Origin: Panacagrimonas sp046594215
Lineage (GTDB): Bacteria; Pseudomonadota; Gammaproteobacteria; Nevskiales; Nevskiaceae
NCBI GenBank assembly: GCA_046594215.1
Contig: JBKJPX010000101.1
Location: 1-64,000, forward strand
Length of the DNA: 64,000 nt
Direction: 5' to 3'
This document shows, in pieces, positions 8,274 to 17,005 of the stretch. Each line of letters opens with the position of its first letter. The stretch's first letter is position 1. The translations under genes were made by a program, and so were the position numbers. The notes below the pieces were generated by a model. The model was given only the letters and a program-made list of their open reading frames with translations. It was not told the origin of the DNA and ran no database searches.

Positions 8274-8888
8274 ATGTCGTCTTCTCCTCCCGCCGTGAAG
8301 TTCTACTACGACTACGTCAGCCCCTACGGGTATCTCGCCAGCACGCAGCTGCCGAAGTCCGGTCTTTCGATCGACTATCGGCCCATCGCCATCCTCAAGG
8401 TGATGGGCATCGTGAAGAACCAGCCGAGCCCGGCCTGTCCCGCCAAGCTGCGGTACGGCTTCGTCGACACCGCACGCTGGGCAAAACGTTACGGCGTGCC
8501 GATCGCGATGAACGAGAGCTGGTGGGCCGCCCTCATGGGCGGGGAGGTGACGATGGAGCTGTATTCCGGTGCGGCGCTCGTGGCGCAGAAGCGCGGCTGC
8601 TTCGAGAAGTTCCATCCTGCGATGTACGACGCGATCTGGGGTCACCCGCGCGATGTCGTCACGCCCGCCGGTCGCTTGCAACTGCTGGCGGATGCAGGCT
8701 TGGCCGGCGTGCCGCTCTGGGAACAGGCGATGGATCCCGCGATCCAGGCCGACCTCACGCAGCGCAACCAGGCTGCGGCTGACGTGGGCGTCTTCGGCGT
8801 GCCGACCTTCGCGGTCGGCGATGAACTGTTCTTCGGCAACGACCGACTGGCACTGGTGAAGGAAGCCGTGCTCGGAGTCGCGGCATGA
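8274..8888 (+). CDS. 2-hydroxychromene-2-carboxylate isomerase-like protein (DsbA/GST-kappa fold)
   Basis: This 204-residue protein is of the DsbA-like thioredoxin-fold family that includes 2-hydroxychromene-2-carboxylate isomerase and kappa GSTs. The opening VKFYYDYVSPYGYLAS places a Ser/Tyr rather than a CxxC at the active site, as in the isomerases. The C-terminal GVFGVPTFAVGDELFFGNDRL is the cis-proline region and family end. The substrate is not predictable; glutathione-dependent isomerisation is the family norm. Its stop overlaps the next start by 4 bp, so it opens a tight operon with the SDR and GST genes. Confidence 0.88.
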   Translation: MSSSPPAVKFYYDYVSPYGYLASTQLPKSGLSIDYRPIAILKVMGIVKNQPSPACPAKLRYGFVDTARWAKRYGVPIAMNESWWAALMGGEVTMELYSGAALVAQKRGCFEKFHPAMYDAIWGHPRDVVTPAGRLQLLADAGLAGVPLWEQAMDPAIQADLTQRNQAAADVGVFGVPTFAVGDELFFGNDRLALVKEAVLGVAA

Positions 8889-9586
8889 GCAAGCCTGTCG
8901 CCCTGATCACCGGCGTGGGCCCCGGTACCGGCGCAGCGATGGCGCGGCGTTTCGCGGCCGGCGGTTATCGCGTCGCGATGCTCGCGCGCGACGCGAAGCG
9001 CCTGGACGAATTGCAGCGCGAGATTCCGGACAGCCGCGCCTATGTCTGCGACGTCGCCGACGAGAAGCAGATCGACGCGACCGTGAAGGCGGTCAACACG
9101 GACCTCGGCGCACCCACGGTGTTCATCCACAACGCGGTCGGTGGCGCGTTCGGAAACTTCATGGCCATCGAGCCGGAAATCCTGAATCGCAATTTCCAGA
9201 TCAACACGATGGGCCTGCTGCACTTCGCGCGCCGGCTCGCGCCCGCGATGATCGCGGCTGGCAAGGGCGTGATGCTCGCCACGGGCAACACCTCGGCGCA
9301 GCGCGGCAAGGCGGGTTTCGCAGGCTTTGCGCCGAGCAAGGCCGCCCAGCGCATCCTGGCCGAGTCCATCGCACGCGACCTCGGGCCCAAGGGCATCCAC
9401 GTGGCCTACGTGCTCATCGATGCGGTGATCGACGTGGCGTGGGCGCGCGAGATGTTCGCCAACAAGCCGGACGACTTCTTCATCAAGCCGGCCGCGATCG
9501 CGGAGGAGGCCTGGCACGTCGCGCACCAGGAGCGCTCGGCGTGGTCGTTCAATGTCGAAGTGCGGCCTTACGGCGAGACCTGGTGA
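8885..9586 (+). CDS. Short-chain dehydrogenase/reductase-family protein with Phe at the catalytic Tyr position
   Basis: This is a 233-residue SDR fold protein. The cofactor motif TGVGPGTG is at residues 9-16, and an NAG-like segment (HNAVGG) follows near residue 82. Where the family has Tyr-x3-Lys, this protein reads FAPSK (Phe148 to Lys152), so the catalytic tyrosine is replaced. The active-site serine region reads GNTSAQRG. It may be an SDR with altered chemistry or a binding protein. It overlaps the isomerase gene by ATGA and precedes a GST gene. Confidence 0.85.
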   Translation: MSKPVALITGVGPGTGAAMARRFAAGGYRVAMLARDAKRLDELQREIPDSRAYVCDVADEKQIDATVKAVNTDLGAPTVFIHNAVGGAFGNFMAIEPEILNRNFQINTMGLLHFARRLAPAMIAAGKGVMLATGNTSAQRGKAGFAGFAPSKAAQRILAESIARDLGPKGIHVAYVLIDAVIDVAWAREMFANKPDDFFIKPAAIAEEAWHVAHQERSAWSFNVEVRPYGETW

Positions 9587-9620
9587 ACGGAAGATCGACG
9601 CGACCGGACCCGGAGACGCC

Positions 9621-10418
9621 ATGAGTGCCGAGCTGCGAATCTTTTCCTACCTGCCCAACCCGCGTATCGCCAAGGCCACGATCGTGGCGCGCCTGACGGG
9701 CGTGGAGCTTGACCTGCGTGGCGCTGCGCCAGGAGAACTTTCGAACTGGCTGTGGGATTTCGACGCCCGCTCGCTGTCGGCCGAGGACCAGATCCGGCAC
9801 GAGCACCTGGTGCGCAGGGCCAAGACCGGCTTCACCTCGCGCCTGTTCAAGACCGAGGCCTTTCTCGCAGCGCAACCTTTCGGCACGGTGCCGGCCGCGT
9901 TCAGCGCGGACGGTGAAGTCGGCATCTTCGAATCCAACAGCATCATGCGGGCGGTGGCGCGCTTGCGCGAAGGGCAGCACGGCCTGTACGGGCGCGACGC
10001 GTTGGGCGCTTCGCGCATCGACAGCTTCCTCGACGCCGGCCTGCTGTTCGCGCGCGACGTGCAGGTCTACGTGCTCGCGATGCGCGGTGGTGCGATCCCG
10101 CCGCACGTCCACGCGGGTGTGACGCAGGCGTTCACGAGCTATCTCGCGGGGGTCGAGCGCGCGCTGTCGACCGGGCACGGTTTTCTTGCCGGCAAGGAAC
10201 TGACCTTGGCCGACATCTGCTTCGTCACCGAGATGGCGCTGCTGCACAACGAGTTCACGCATCGCGAAATGCTCGCGAGCAACAGCTTCGAGGCGTTGCT
10301 CACCGACGCGTCGCGCGCGGAATTTCCGCTTGCTTTCGCGCATTTCGATCGCCTGTGTGCGAACGAGGCGTTCGCGCCGGACCTGGGTCCGTACCTGAAG
10401 GCGCTCGTTCCCGCGTAG
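9621..10418 (+). CDS. Glutathione S-transferase family protein
   Basis: This 265-residue protein has a thioredoxin-like N-terminal half (LRIFSYLPNPRIAKATIVARLTGV) and an alpha-helical GST C-terminal domain with GHGFLAGKELTLADICF, the typical N-capping and aspartate motif. EF1B-gamma-like GSTs read similarly, so the exact class is open. With the preceding isomerase-like gene, it points to glutathione-dependent chemistry in this operon. The start at 9621 is the methionine that begins the fold. A long intergenic region with repeats follows. Confidence 0.82.
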   Translation: MSAELRIFSYLPNPRIAKATIVARLTGVELDLRGAAPGELSNWLWDFDARSLSAEDQIRHEHLVRRAKTGFTSRLFKTEAFLAAQPFGTVPAAFSADGEVGIFESNSIMRAVARLREGQHGLYGRDALGASRIDSFLDAGLLFARDVQVYVLAMRGGAIPPHVHAGVTQAFTSYLAGVERALSTGHGFLAGKELTLADICFVTEMALLHNEFTHREMLASNSFEALLTDASRAEFPLAFAHFDRLCANEAFAPDLGPYLKALVPA

Positions 10419-10516
10419 TTATATGTGGGGTGGGCAAGGTTCACCGGCCCACGCGTTCGCGTTCTGTAGCTGCAGGGGCAAACAAGAAGCCGTTTGCCTG
10501 CTTTACGCCGGCTTTT

Positions 10517-10662
10517 CTCCCTCTCCCCCGCGACAGCGGGGAGAGGGCTGGGGTGAGGGGCAGGACGTGAGCGTCTGCGGCTAGCGGTTTGCTCCGTCCC
10601 CAAAGCCTGCCCCTCACCCCAACCTCTCCCCCATGCGGTGAAGCTGCATGGGGGAGAGGGAG
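10517..10662. repeat. Paired G-rich palindromes (CCCTCTCCCC family)
   Basis: Two hairpin units (10517-10561 and 10609-10662) face each other in the 432-bp gap between the GST and ligase genes. Each unit carries CTCCCTCTCCCC, a short variable loop, GGGGAGAGGG and a GGGGTGAGGGGC tail. The same units recur at 7435, 18728, 18859, 19047, 38319 and 38414. The rest of the gap shows no gene. Confidence 0.8.
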
Positions 10663-10850
10663 CACGTTCCGCGCATTTCAAAGGTTATGCGCCACCTGTG
10701 GTCAAGACGAGGTTCACCTTGCGCTCTGGCGCATGGAAGCGGGCTCCTGCTTGCTGTGCGCCCTCATCCCCGACCGGTATAAAGACGCGACCCCATAAAA
10801 GGATCGTGGCCTCGATGCCGCGACGCACAGCTTCGAGGAGATGTTGCTGC

Positions 10851-12800
10851 ATGGAAGCGCAGGACCCCAACGATCCGCTGCACAGGCTGCTCGCGCAGCC
10901 GCTGATCCCGTTGCGCGACCACTGGCGTTCCGAGCGCCAGGCCAAGCTGCTGGCCGAGGCGCGCGCCGTCCAGGCCGCGCACGGAAAGGACGGCTACTGG
11001 GAATGGGCCGCCCGCCAGCTGCGCTGGATGCATCCCTGGTCGAAGACGCGCGACGGCGGCTTCCCCGACTTCCGCTACTTCGTCGACGGCCGCCTCAACG
11101 TCTGCGACAACTGCGTCGACCGCCACGCCGAGAACCCCGCGACGAAGGACAAGCCCGCGATCGTCTGGGAGGGCGAGCCGGGCGAGGTCGTGACCTGGAC
11201 GTATTCCGAGCTGCGCGAGCGCGTCGCACGCTTCGCCAACGCGCTCAAGTCCCTCGGCGTGAAGCGCGGCGACGTCGTGGCCGTCTACTTGCCCAACCTG
11301 CCCGAGGCCTTCGCCGCGGTGCACGCCTGCAATCGCATCGGCGCGATCTACACGATCCTGTTCGCCGGCTTTTCGCCCGAGGCCGTCGCGCTGCGCCTGC
11401 AGGCCGCTCGCGCGAAAGTGCTGGTCACCGCGGACGCCTGCTGGCGTCGTGGCAAGAAGGTTCCGCTGCTCGACAACGCGCGCAAGGCGCGGCCTTCGGC
11501 GCCTGCGCTCGAGAACATCGTCGTGGTCGATCGCTGCGGCTCGAAGCCTGCGCTCGGAATCGGCGAACTCGCGTTCGATGCGCTGATGAACGCGCACACC
11601 GACGACTGCCCCTGCGAGCCGCTCGAAGCCAACGACCCCGCCTTCCTGATCTTCACCAGCGGCACCGAATCGAAGCCCAAGGGCGTGGTGCACAGCGTCG
11701 CTGGTTTTCTGCTTGGAGCCTGGGCCAACGTGCTGTGGCAGGTCGGCCCGGATGACGACGACATGTACTGGTGTGCCGCCGACATCGGCTGGCTCACCTT
11801 CCCGATCCACGTCGTCGTCGGCGGCCTCGCGCACGGAGCCAGCCTGCTCTGCTACGAGGGCGCGTTCGACACGCCGACGAAGGATCGCTTCTACCAGATC
11901 GTCGCGCGCCACAAGGTCACCAAGATCCTCAGCGCGCCGACCGCGCTGCGCATGCTGCGTTCGCTGGGTGACGACGCGGCCAGGGCGCAGGACCTGTCAC
12001 GTCTCAAGCTCATCACCGTGCAGGGCGAGCCGCTGGGTCCCGACACCTTCAACTGGACGGTGAACACGCTCGACGTGCCGGTCGTGAACGCCTACGGCCA
12101 GACCGAGACCGGATCCACGTGGACCATGCCCGTCTACGGCGTCGAACCGCTGAAGGCCGGATCCTGCGGCACGCCGGTGCCCGGGCACGACTACGAGGTG
12201 CTCGACGACGCCGGCACGCCGGTGCCGCGCGGCGTGAAGGGAAACCTCGTGCTGGTCGACCCGTTCCCTACGCTGGCGCGCACGATCTGGGATGACCCGG
12301 ACCGCTACGTCGCGTCCTACTTCGCGCGCTTTCCGAACCGCTACCAGACCTCGGACGAGGCCATCGTCGATCACGACGGCCATCTCTGGGTGCTCGGCCG
12401 CGCCGACGACGTCATCAACGTCGCCGCGCACCGCATCAGCACGATGGAGATCGAGTCCATCGTCTGCGCGCAGGCGGGCGTCGCCGATGGCGCGGTGGTT
12501 GGCGTCAACGATGCGCTGAAGGGCACGGTGCCGGTCGCGTTCGTGATCCTGCGTGCCGATGCCGATGCGAAGACGGTGCAAGCCCAGGTCGACAAGGCCG
12601 TCGTGAACGGCATCGGCGCGATTGCGCGCCTGAGCCGCGTCTACGTCTGCAGCGGACTGCCCAAGACACGCGCCGGCAAGACCATGCGACGCCTGCTGCG
12701 CGAGGCCGCCGAGACCGGCGCCATTCGCGGCGACACCACGGGACTCGAAGATGTCGCTTCGTTGAACGCCGTGCTGAAGGCGGTGGAAGCCAACCCGTGA
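10851..12800 (+). CDS. Acyl-CoA synthetase (acetyl/propionyl-CoA synthetase type)
   Basis: This 649-residue AMP-forming ligase has the acetyl-CoA synthetase N-terminal domain (DGRLNVCDNCVDRHAE), the P-loop IFTSGTESKPKG near residue 265, the YGQTETG motif, the hinge region and a C-terminal catalytic lysine in TRAGKTMRR. It activates a short-chain or aryl carboxylate with ATP and CoA; the substrate is not readable. The ATG at 10851 is preceded by GAGGAG at good spacing, and longer frames lack such a site. It is followed 21 bp later by a ferredoxin gene. Confidence 0.9.
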   Translation: MEAQDPNDPLHRLLAQPLIPLRDHWRSERQAKLLAEARAVQAAHGKDGYWEWAARQLRWMHPWSKTRDGGFPDFRYFVDGRLNVCDNCVDRHAENPATKDKPAIVWEGEPGEVVTWTYSELRERVARFANALKSLGVKRGDVVAVYLPNLPEAFAAVHACNRIGAIYTILFAGFSPEAVALRLQAARAKVLVTADACWRRGKKVPLLDNARKARPSAPALENIVVVDRCGSKPALGIGELAFDALMNAHTDDCPCEPLEANDPAFLIFTSGTESKPKGVVHSVAGFLLGAWANVLWQVGPDDDDMYWCAADIGWLTFPIHVVVGGLAHGASLLCYEGAFDTPTKDRFYQIVARHKVTKILSAPTALRMLRSLGDDAARAQDLSRLKLITVQGEPLGPDTFNWTVNTLDVPVVNAYGQTETGSTWTMPVYGVEPLKAGSCGTPVPGHDYEVLDDAGTPVPRGVKGNLVLVDPFPTLARTIWDDPDRYVASYFARFPNRYQTSDEAIVDHDGHLWVLGRADDVINVAAHRISTMEIESIVCAQAGVADGAVVGVNDALKGTVPVAFVILRADADAKTVQAQVDKAVVNGIGAIARLSRVYVCSGLPKTRAGKTMRRLLREAAETGAIRGDTTGLEDVASLNAVLKAVEANP

Positions 12801-12821
12801 ACAAGGCCTGAGCCCGATCGC

Positions 12822-13223
12822 ATGGACGCCGCAGCGAACAAGGACAGGAAGTTCACGATCCGCGTCGAAGGCGGCTCGCGTCCCTTCACCTGTGGTCCCG
12901 AGGAGACGGTGCTCTACGCCATGCGCATGGCCGACGTGCGCGACCTCGACTACAAGTGTCGCGCCGGCGGCTGCGGCACCTGTCGCGCCCAGGTCCTGGA
13001 AGGAACCTTCGCCACGGGCAAGATGGATCCCGAACTGTTCGAGGACGGCGAGATCGATCGCGGCATCGTGCTCGCGTGTCAGCTTTATCCGCGCACCGAT
13101 CTCGTCTTGCGTCCGTATCGGCGCAGCATCGAGGGCGTCATGGAGGCCACAACGCCGGTGGAGAGCCACGCCGTGAATGCCGGCGGCCACGTCCCCACGC
13201 GCAAGGAATTCGACGACGAGTAA
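12822..13223 (+). CDS. XylT-like [2Fe-2S] ferredoxin, second copy
   Basis: This 133-residue plant-type ferredoxin has ligands in CRAGGCGTC and the fourth cysteine in VLACQLYP. It is a paralogue of the operon-leading ferredoxin at 5846 and carries a longer charged tail. It immediately follows an acyl-CoA synthetase gene. By family it could donate electrons to, or reactivate, an iron oxygenase. No oxygenase is adjacent, so the partner is unknown. Confidence 0.85.
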   Translation: MDAAANKDRKFTIRVEGGSRPFTCGPEETVLYAMRMADVRDLDYKCRAGGCGTCRAQVLEGTFATGKMDPELFEDGEIDRGIVLACQLYPRTDLVLRPYRRSIEGVMEATTPVESHAVNAGGHVPTRKEFDDE

Positions 13224-13284
13224 CCCGGAGTTTGAATTACGCGAGGCGAAAGGGCGGGGCTTCTTCTCCGAGATCGAGCCGGAA

Positions 13285-13305
13285 CCCGGGCTGCGTCCGG
13301 GCTGC
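13285..13305. repeat. REP-like palindrome
   Basis: CCCGGGCTGCGTCCGGGC forms a short GC hairpin between the convergent ferredoxin and dehalogenase genes. It belongs to the same loose REP family as sites at 26741, 37132, 41937 and 48161. Confidence 0.5.
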
Positions 13306-13311
13306 TCCGCG

Positions 13312-14226
13312 CTACGCCCCCAACCCATCCCCCCGCTCGAAACTTTCCATCGCCCGCTCCACGATCACCGCACCTGCCTCCTGCGTGAAGTGCCCCGCAT
13401 CGGCGAGCTCCAGCGGCGGCGGGCATCCGCGAATCAGCTTCCTCAGGCCGTGCATCACCGGCGCGCCGAGCACCGGGTCCTTCATGCCGATCGCCATGAA
13501 GCTCTGCCCCGTCCACTCCTTGCTCCACCAGTCGCGCGCGCGCCGCGACAGCGCGCCACCTCCCGCATCCGGCGCATCCGGGACGAGGTTCGGGAACCGT
13601 CGCACGCCCGCCTTGTAGGTCGCATCCGGGAACGGCGCCGCGTAGGCCTGCGCCTCGGCATCGCCCAGCCCCGGCACGGACCGCTTCATTAACATCGCCA
13701 CGTCCATGTCCGGGCTGCGGTTGCTGAAGGCCCGCCACGCGATGAAGCCTTCGGTGAGCTTCACGTCGCCGGTCCCGAGCGCCGTGTTCATCACGATCAG
13801 GCGCATGAACCGGCCGGGCATGTCCATCGGCAAGGTGAGGCCCAGCAGTCCACCCCAGTCCTGCACCACCAGCGTGATGTCGCGCAGGTCCAGTCGCTCG
13901 ACGAAGCGCATCAGCGATTCGCGGTGGAAGTCGAAGGTGTAGAGCGGCTCGTCGGCCGGCTTGTCCGATCGCCCGAAGCCGAACAGGTCCGGCGCCACCG
14001 CGCGCATGCCCGCGGCACGGAAGGCCGGGATCATCTTGCGATAGAGATAACTCCACGTCGGCTGGCCGTGCAGGCACAGCGCGACAGGTTGATTGGCGCT
14101 GCCTTCGTCGACGTAGTGCATCCGCAGGCCCGCGTAGCCCGGCAGGTCTTCGGCCCAGTTCGGTGCGAACGGAAAATCCGGCAGATCCGAAAAGCGCGCG
14201 TCAGCCGTGCGAAGCATCTTGTTCAT
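13312..14226 (-). CDS. Haloalkane dehalogenase (DhlA-type alpha/beta hydrolase)
   Basis: This 304-residue alpha/beta hydrolase matches the haloalkane dehalogenase subfamily typified by DhlA. The nucleophile Asp123 and halide-binding Trp124 lie in VQDWGG, a second Trp164 lies in FIAWRAF, the catalytic acid Asp250 in GMKDPVLG and His279 in ADAGHF. The oxyanion region HGQPTWSYLYRKM is conserved. The enzyme would hydrolyse a terminal haloalkane to an alcohol and halide. Real substrates may differ, as many genomic members have unknown specificity. It stands alone, convergent with the ferredoxin gene. Confidence 0.88.
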   Translation of the reverse strand: MNKMLRTADARFSDLPDFPFAPNWAEDLPGYAGLRMHYVDEGSANQPVALCLHGQPTWSYLYRKMIPAFRAAGMRAVAPDLFGFGRSDKPADEPLYTFDFHRESLMRFVERLDLRDITLVVQDWGGLLGLTLPMDMPGRFMRLIVMNTALGTGDVKLTEGFIAWRAFSNRSPDMDVAMLMKRSVPGLGDAEAQAYAAPFPDATYKAGVRRFPNLVPDAPDAGGGALSRRARDWWSKEWTGQSFMAIGMKDPVLGAPVMHGLRKLIRGCPPPLELADAGHFTQEAGAVIVERAMESFERGDGLGA

Positions 14227-14318
14227 CGATGGACCTGCCTTGGGTTTCGGAATCGGTTGCTGCTGCCTTCCCGCTGCGGAATCCCCCAGCGGGAAGTAAG
14301 GATGAGCTGGGGACCTAC

Positions 14319-14891
14319 TTACTTCTTCTTGCCCTGGCTGGTGGCCGTCACCTGGTCCGGCGCACCCAGGCTACCGGTCAGCGTCACCAGATCCTTCGCG
14401 CCCTCGATTCCGGGCCAGCGTTCGGGATGCAGGTAGGTGCGATCGAGCACGATCTTGTTTTCCTTGTTGAACTTCAGGATCGCGCACCAGGGCGTGAAGA
14501 AGTCGGGCCGCGCCGAATCCAGGTTCACGGCTTCCACCAGCGCGGTGTCGTCGCCGATGAACTCCACGCGGTCGACGCGCATCTTGCGACCCGGAGCGCC
14601 GGCGATGATGGCCTTCTCGAGCTTCATGAACTGCTCCTGCCCGTGGGCCGAGGCCCCGGTGAACACCACGTCCGCGTCCGCGGCGTAGGTTTCCTTGATG
14701 AAGGTCTCCACGTCGCTGTTGTACGTGACGCGCCAATGTTCGATGGCCTTGAGGATGGCCTTCTGCCGGGCGGTCTTGGGCTTGGCGTTGTCGATGCCGG
14801 CGTCGGCGAGGGCACAGGTTGCGAAGCTGCCGCAGGCGAACAGCATCAGCAGTGCGGCGAGCAGCTTGTTCATCGGTGAGGCGCTAGTCAT
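14319..14891 (-). CDS. Secreted SnoaL-like (NTF2-fold) protein
   Basis: This 190-residue protein has a signal peptide (MNKLLAALLMLFACGSFATCALA) followed by an NTF2/SnoaL-like domain, suggested by AILKAIEHWRVTYNSDVETFIKETYAADADVVFTG. No catalytic assignment is possible. The start at 14891 has GAGGAG upstream at 7 bp; an in-frame ATG at 14873 would give the signal peptide directly and cannot be excluded. Its C-terminus is lysine-rich. Confidence 0.78.
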   Translation of the reverse strand: MTSASPMNKLLAALLMLFACGSFATCALADAGIDNAKPKTARQKAILKAIEHWRVTYNSDVETFIKETYAADADVVFTGASAHGQEQFMKLEKAIIAGAPGRKMRVDRVEFIGDDTALVEAVNLDSARPDFFTPWCAILKFNKENKIVLDRTYLHPERWPGIEGAKDLVTLTGSLGAPDQVTATSQGKKK

Positions 14892-15115
14892 TCAGGGTCT
14901 CCTCGTCTCGGTTCGGTTTTTTATTTGCTTCGAAGCAGATCGAGTCTTGCAGACGCGCCAGGGGCTTCGCAGCTAGGGTGATGACTAGGCGAAGCTGCGC
15001 GAGCAGCCCCCGGACTTCGGCCGGCGACTGTTCTTCGCGGTCCTTGCCGCGAGCCTTCGAACGAAAACTTCACGCGCGACGGAACTCCCGCCCGCCGCTT
15101 ACACTCCCAGCCCTG

Positions 15116-15400
15116 ATGCTGCGCCACGCCCGTCTGCGGTTTGCCCTCCTCGGCCTCGTCCTTCTCATCGGACAGCTGCTGCAGGTGGCGCATGCCTACG
15201 AACACAAGGCGCTGTCCGTGCACCCGGTATGCCAGATCTGCCTTCATGGGCAGGGCCTGGATTCGGGTGCGCTCGCGCCCAAGGTCGTGTCGCTGCCGGT
15301 GTTCGGGGTCGATGCACCGATCGCCCTGGCCCTGCCTTCTGCCGTGCGCGTCCTGCGCGCCTCGGCTCACCGCTCTCGCGGTCCTCCTGTTTCCTCCTAA
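15116..15400 (+). CDS. Small membrane-associated Cys-containing protein in zinc cluster
   Basis: This 94-residue protein has one hydrophobic N-terminal segment (RFALLGLVLLIGQLLQVAHA) and a HPVCQICLHG motif resembling DUF2946-type small proteins. Such proteins often neighbour metal-transport genes. The short C-x2-C with histidines suggests metal contact, but no function is known. It precedes an outer-membrane protein gene and zinc-binding protein genes, so a role in metal uptake is inferred from context. Confidence 0.6.
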   Translation: MLRHARLRFALLGLVLLIGQLLQVAHAYEHKALSVHPVCQICLHGQGLDSGALAPKVVSLPVFGVDAPIALALPSAVRVLRASAHRSRGPPVSS

Positions 15401-15542
15401 GTAGTCGTCTGAAAGCACCGTAGTTCCGCGCGTCGCCTTTGCCCTCACCGCACAACGGCGGCGCTGATCGCTTTCCTTTGTCGCTTCCGAAGAAGGTGTT
15501 GCCTTCCTTCCTGAGCGATGACGAACGTACAACGAGGATTCC

Positions 15543-16985
15543 ATGTCGTTTCCCCCAAGCCACGCCCGACTTCTGTTCGGGGTGGCGCTCCTAGCGAGCG
15601 CACCCCTGCCGGCTGCCTTCGCAGCTGACGCCAACAAGACCCCTGCCACCAACGCCGCCGCGAAGCCCGCACCCGCCGACCTGGCGCAGATGCGCGACGA
15701 GATCCGCGCGCTGAGGTCCGACTACGAGACGCGCATCCATGCACTCGAGGAAAGACTCCAACGCGCGGAGCACGCGAACGACCCGCTCCAACAACAGCAG
15801 GCGGCTGCTCCTCCTCCCGCTGCGCCGCCGCCGGTCGCGTCGGCGGGCGCGCAGTCCGGCTCGGCGTTCAACCCGAAGATCAGCCTGATCCTCGACGGCA
15901 GCTACGCCGACTACAGCGTCAACCGCCACGCGCCCGAAGTGCCCGGCTTCCTGCTTGGCGACGAGACCGAGCCGCGTCCCGAGGGCATGTCGCTGGGCGA
16001 GACCGAGCTGGCGATCGAGGCCAACGTGGACCAGAGCTTCCATGCTTGGACGACGCTGTCGGTGGCGCCCGAGGGCGGCATCGGCGTGGAGGAGGCCTAC
16101 GTCAACACGCTGGCCCTGCCCGATGGGTTCTCGGTGAAGTTCGGGCGCTTCTTCTCGGACATCGGCTACCAGAACCACCAGCACGCGCACGCCTGGGAGT
16201 TCGTCGACGCGCCGCTGGTGTACCGCACGATGCTGGGCACGCAGCTGGGCGACGACGGCATCCAGTTCCGCTGGCTGGCGCCGATCGACACCTTCTTCGA
16301 GCTGGGCACCGAACTCCTGCGCGGCGATGCGTTTCCCGCCGGCGGCGACGGCCGCAACGGCATCAAGGCGATCACGGGTTTCGCGCACGTCGGCGGCGAT
16401 GCGGGGCTGAGCGGGTCCTGGCGCCTGGGTCTTTCGCACCTGCGCGCCGATGCCAACCGGCGTCCGTCGGGTGACGAGGACGACGGCACGCTCGTCACCT
16501 TCGACGGCAAGAGCGACCTGACGATTCTCGACGGCGTCTACAAGTGGTCGCCCAACGGAAACGCGACCGTGCGCAACGCCGTGATCCAGGGCGAATACTT
16601 CTTCCGGCACGAACACGGCAATCTCGTGTTCGACCCGGACGGCGCGGCCGACGCCAGCAACTACCGCGGCGACCAGCAGGGCTTCTACCTGCAGGGCGTC
16701 TACCAGTTCATGCCGCGCTGGCGTGTGGGCCTGCGCTACGACCGCCTGTTCGCGGACAACGACGTGAGCAACGCAATGGCGGACACGCCGCTGGAACTGA
16801 TCGCCGACGACGGCGGCCACGACCCGCAGCGCTGGAGCCTGATGACGGACTTCTCCAACAGCGAGTTCAGCCGCTTCCGCCTGCAGTACAGCCTCGATGA
16901 TTCGCGGCCGGGCCACCGGGAGGAAAGCCAGGTCTTCCTGCAATACATCTTCAGCCTGGGTCCTCACCCGGCGCACCAGTTCTGA
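15543..16985 (+). CDS. Putative outer-membrane beta-barrel protein of metal-uptake cluster
   Basis: This 480-residue protein has a signal peptide ending near AFA-A, a coiled-coil-like stretch (LAQMRDEIRALRSDYETRIHA), a proline/alanine linker and a long C-terminal domain of alternating aromatic strands ending in the barrel signature VFLQYIFSLG. This is the layout of trimeric porin-like outer-membrane proteins. It lies 20 bp upstream of the zinc-binding protein gene, so a role in passing metal ions across the outer membrane is likely but unproven. Confidence 0.75.
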   Translation: MSFPPSHARLLFGVALLASAPLPAAFAADANKTPATNAAAKPAPADLAQMRDEIRALRSDYETRIHALEERLQRAEHANDPLQQQQAAAPPPAAPPPVASAGAQSGSAFNPKISLILDGSYADYSVNRHAPEVPGFLLGDETEPRPEGMSLGETELAIEANVDQSFHAWTTLSVAPEGGIGVEEAYVNTLALPDGFSVKFGRFFSDIGYQNHQHAHAWEFVDAPLVYRTMLGTQLGDDGIQFRWLAPIDTFFELGTELLRGDAFPAGGDGRNGIKAITGFAHVGGDAGLSGSWRLGLSHLRADANRRPSGDEDDGTLVTFDGKSDLTILDGVYKWSPNGNATVRNAVIQGEYFFRHEHGNLVFDPDGAADASNYRGDQQGFYLQGVYQFMPRWRVGLRYDRLFADNDVSNAMADTPLELIADDGGHDPQRWSLMTDFSNSEFSRFRLQYSLDDSRPGHREESQVFLQYIFSLGPHPAHQF

Positions 16986-17005
16986 AAAAAAGGAATTCCG
17001 ATCCC

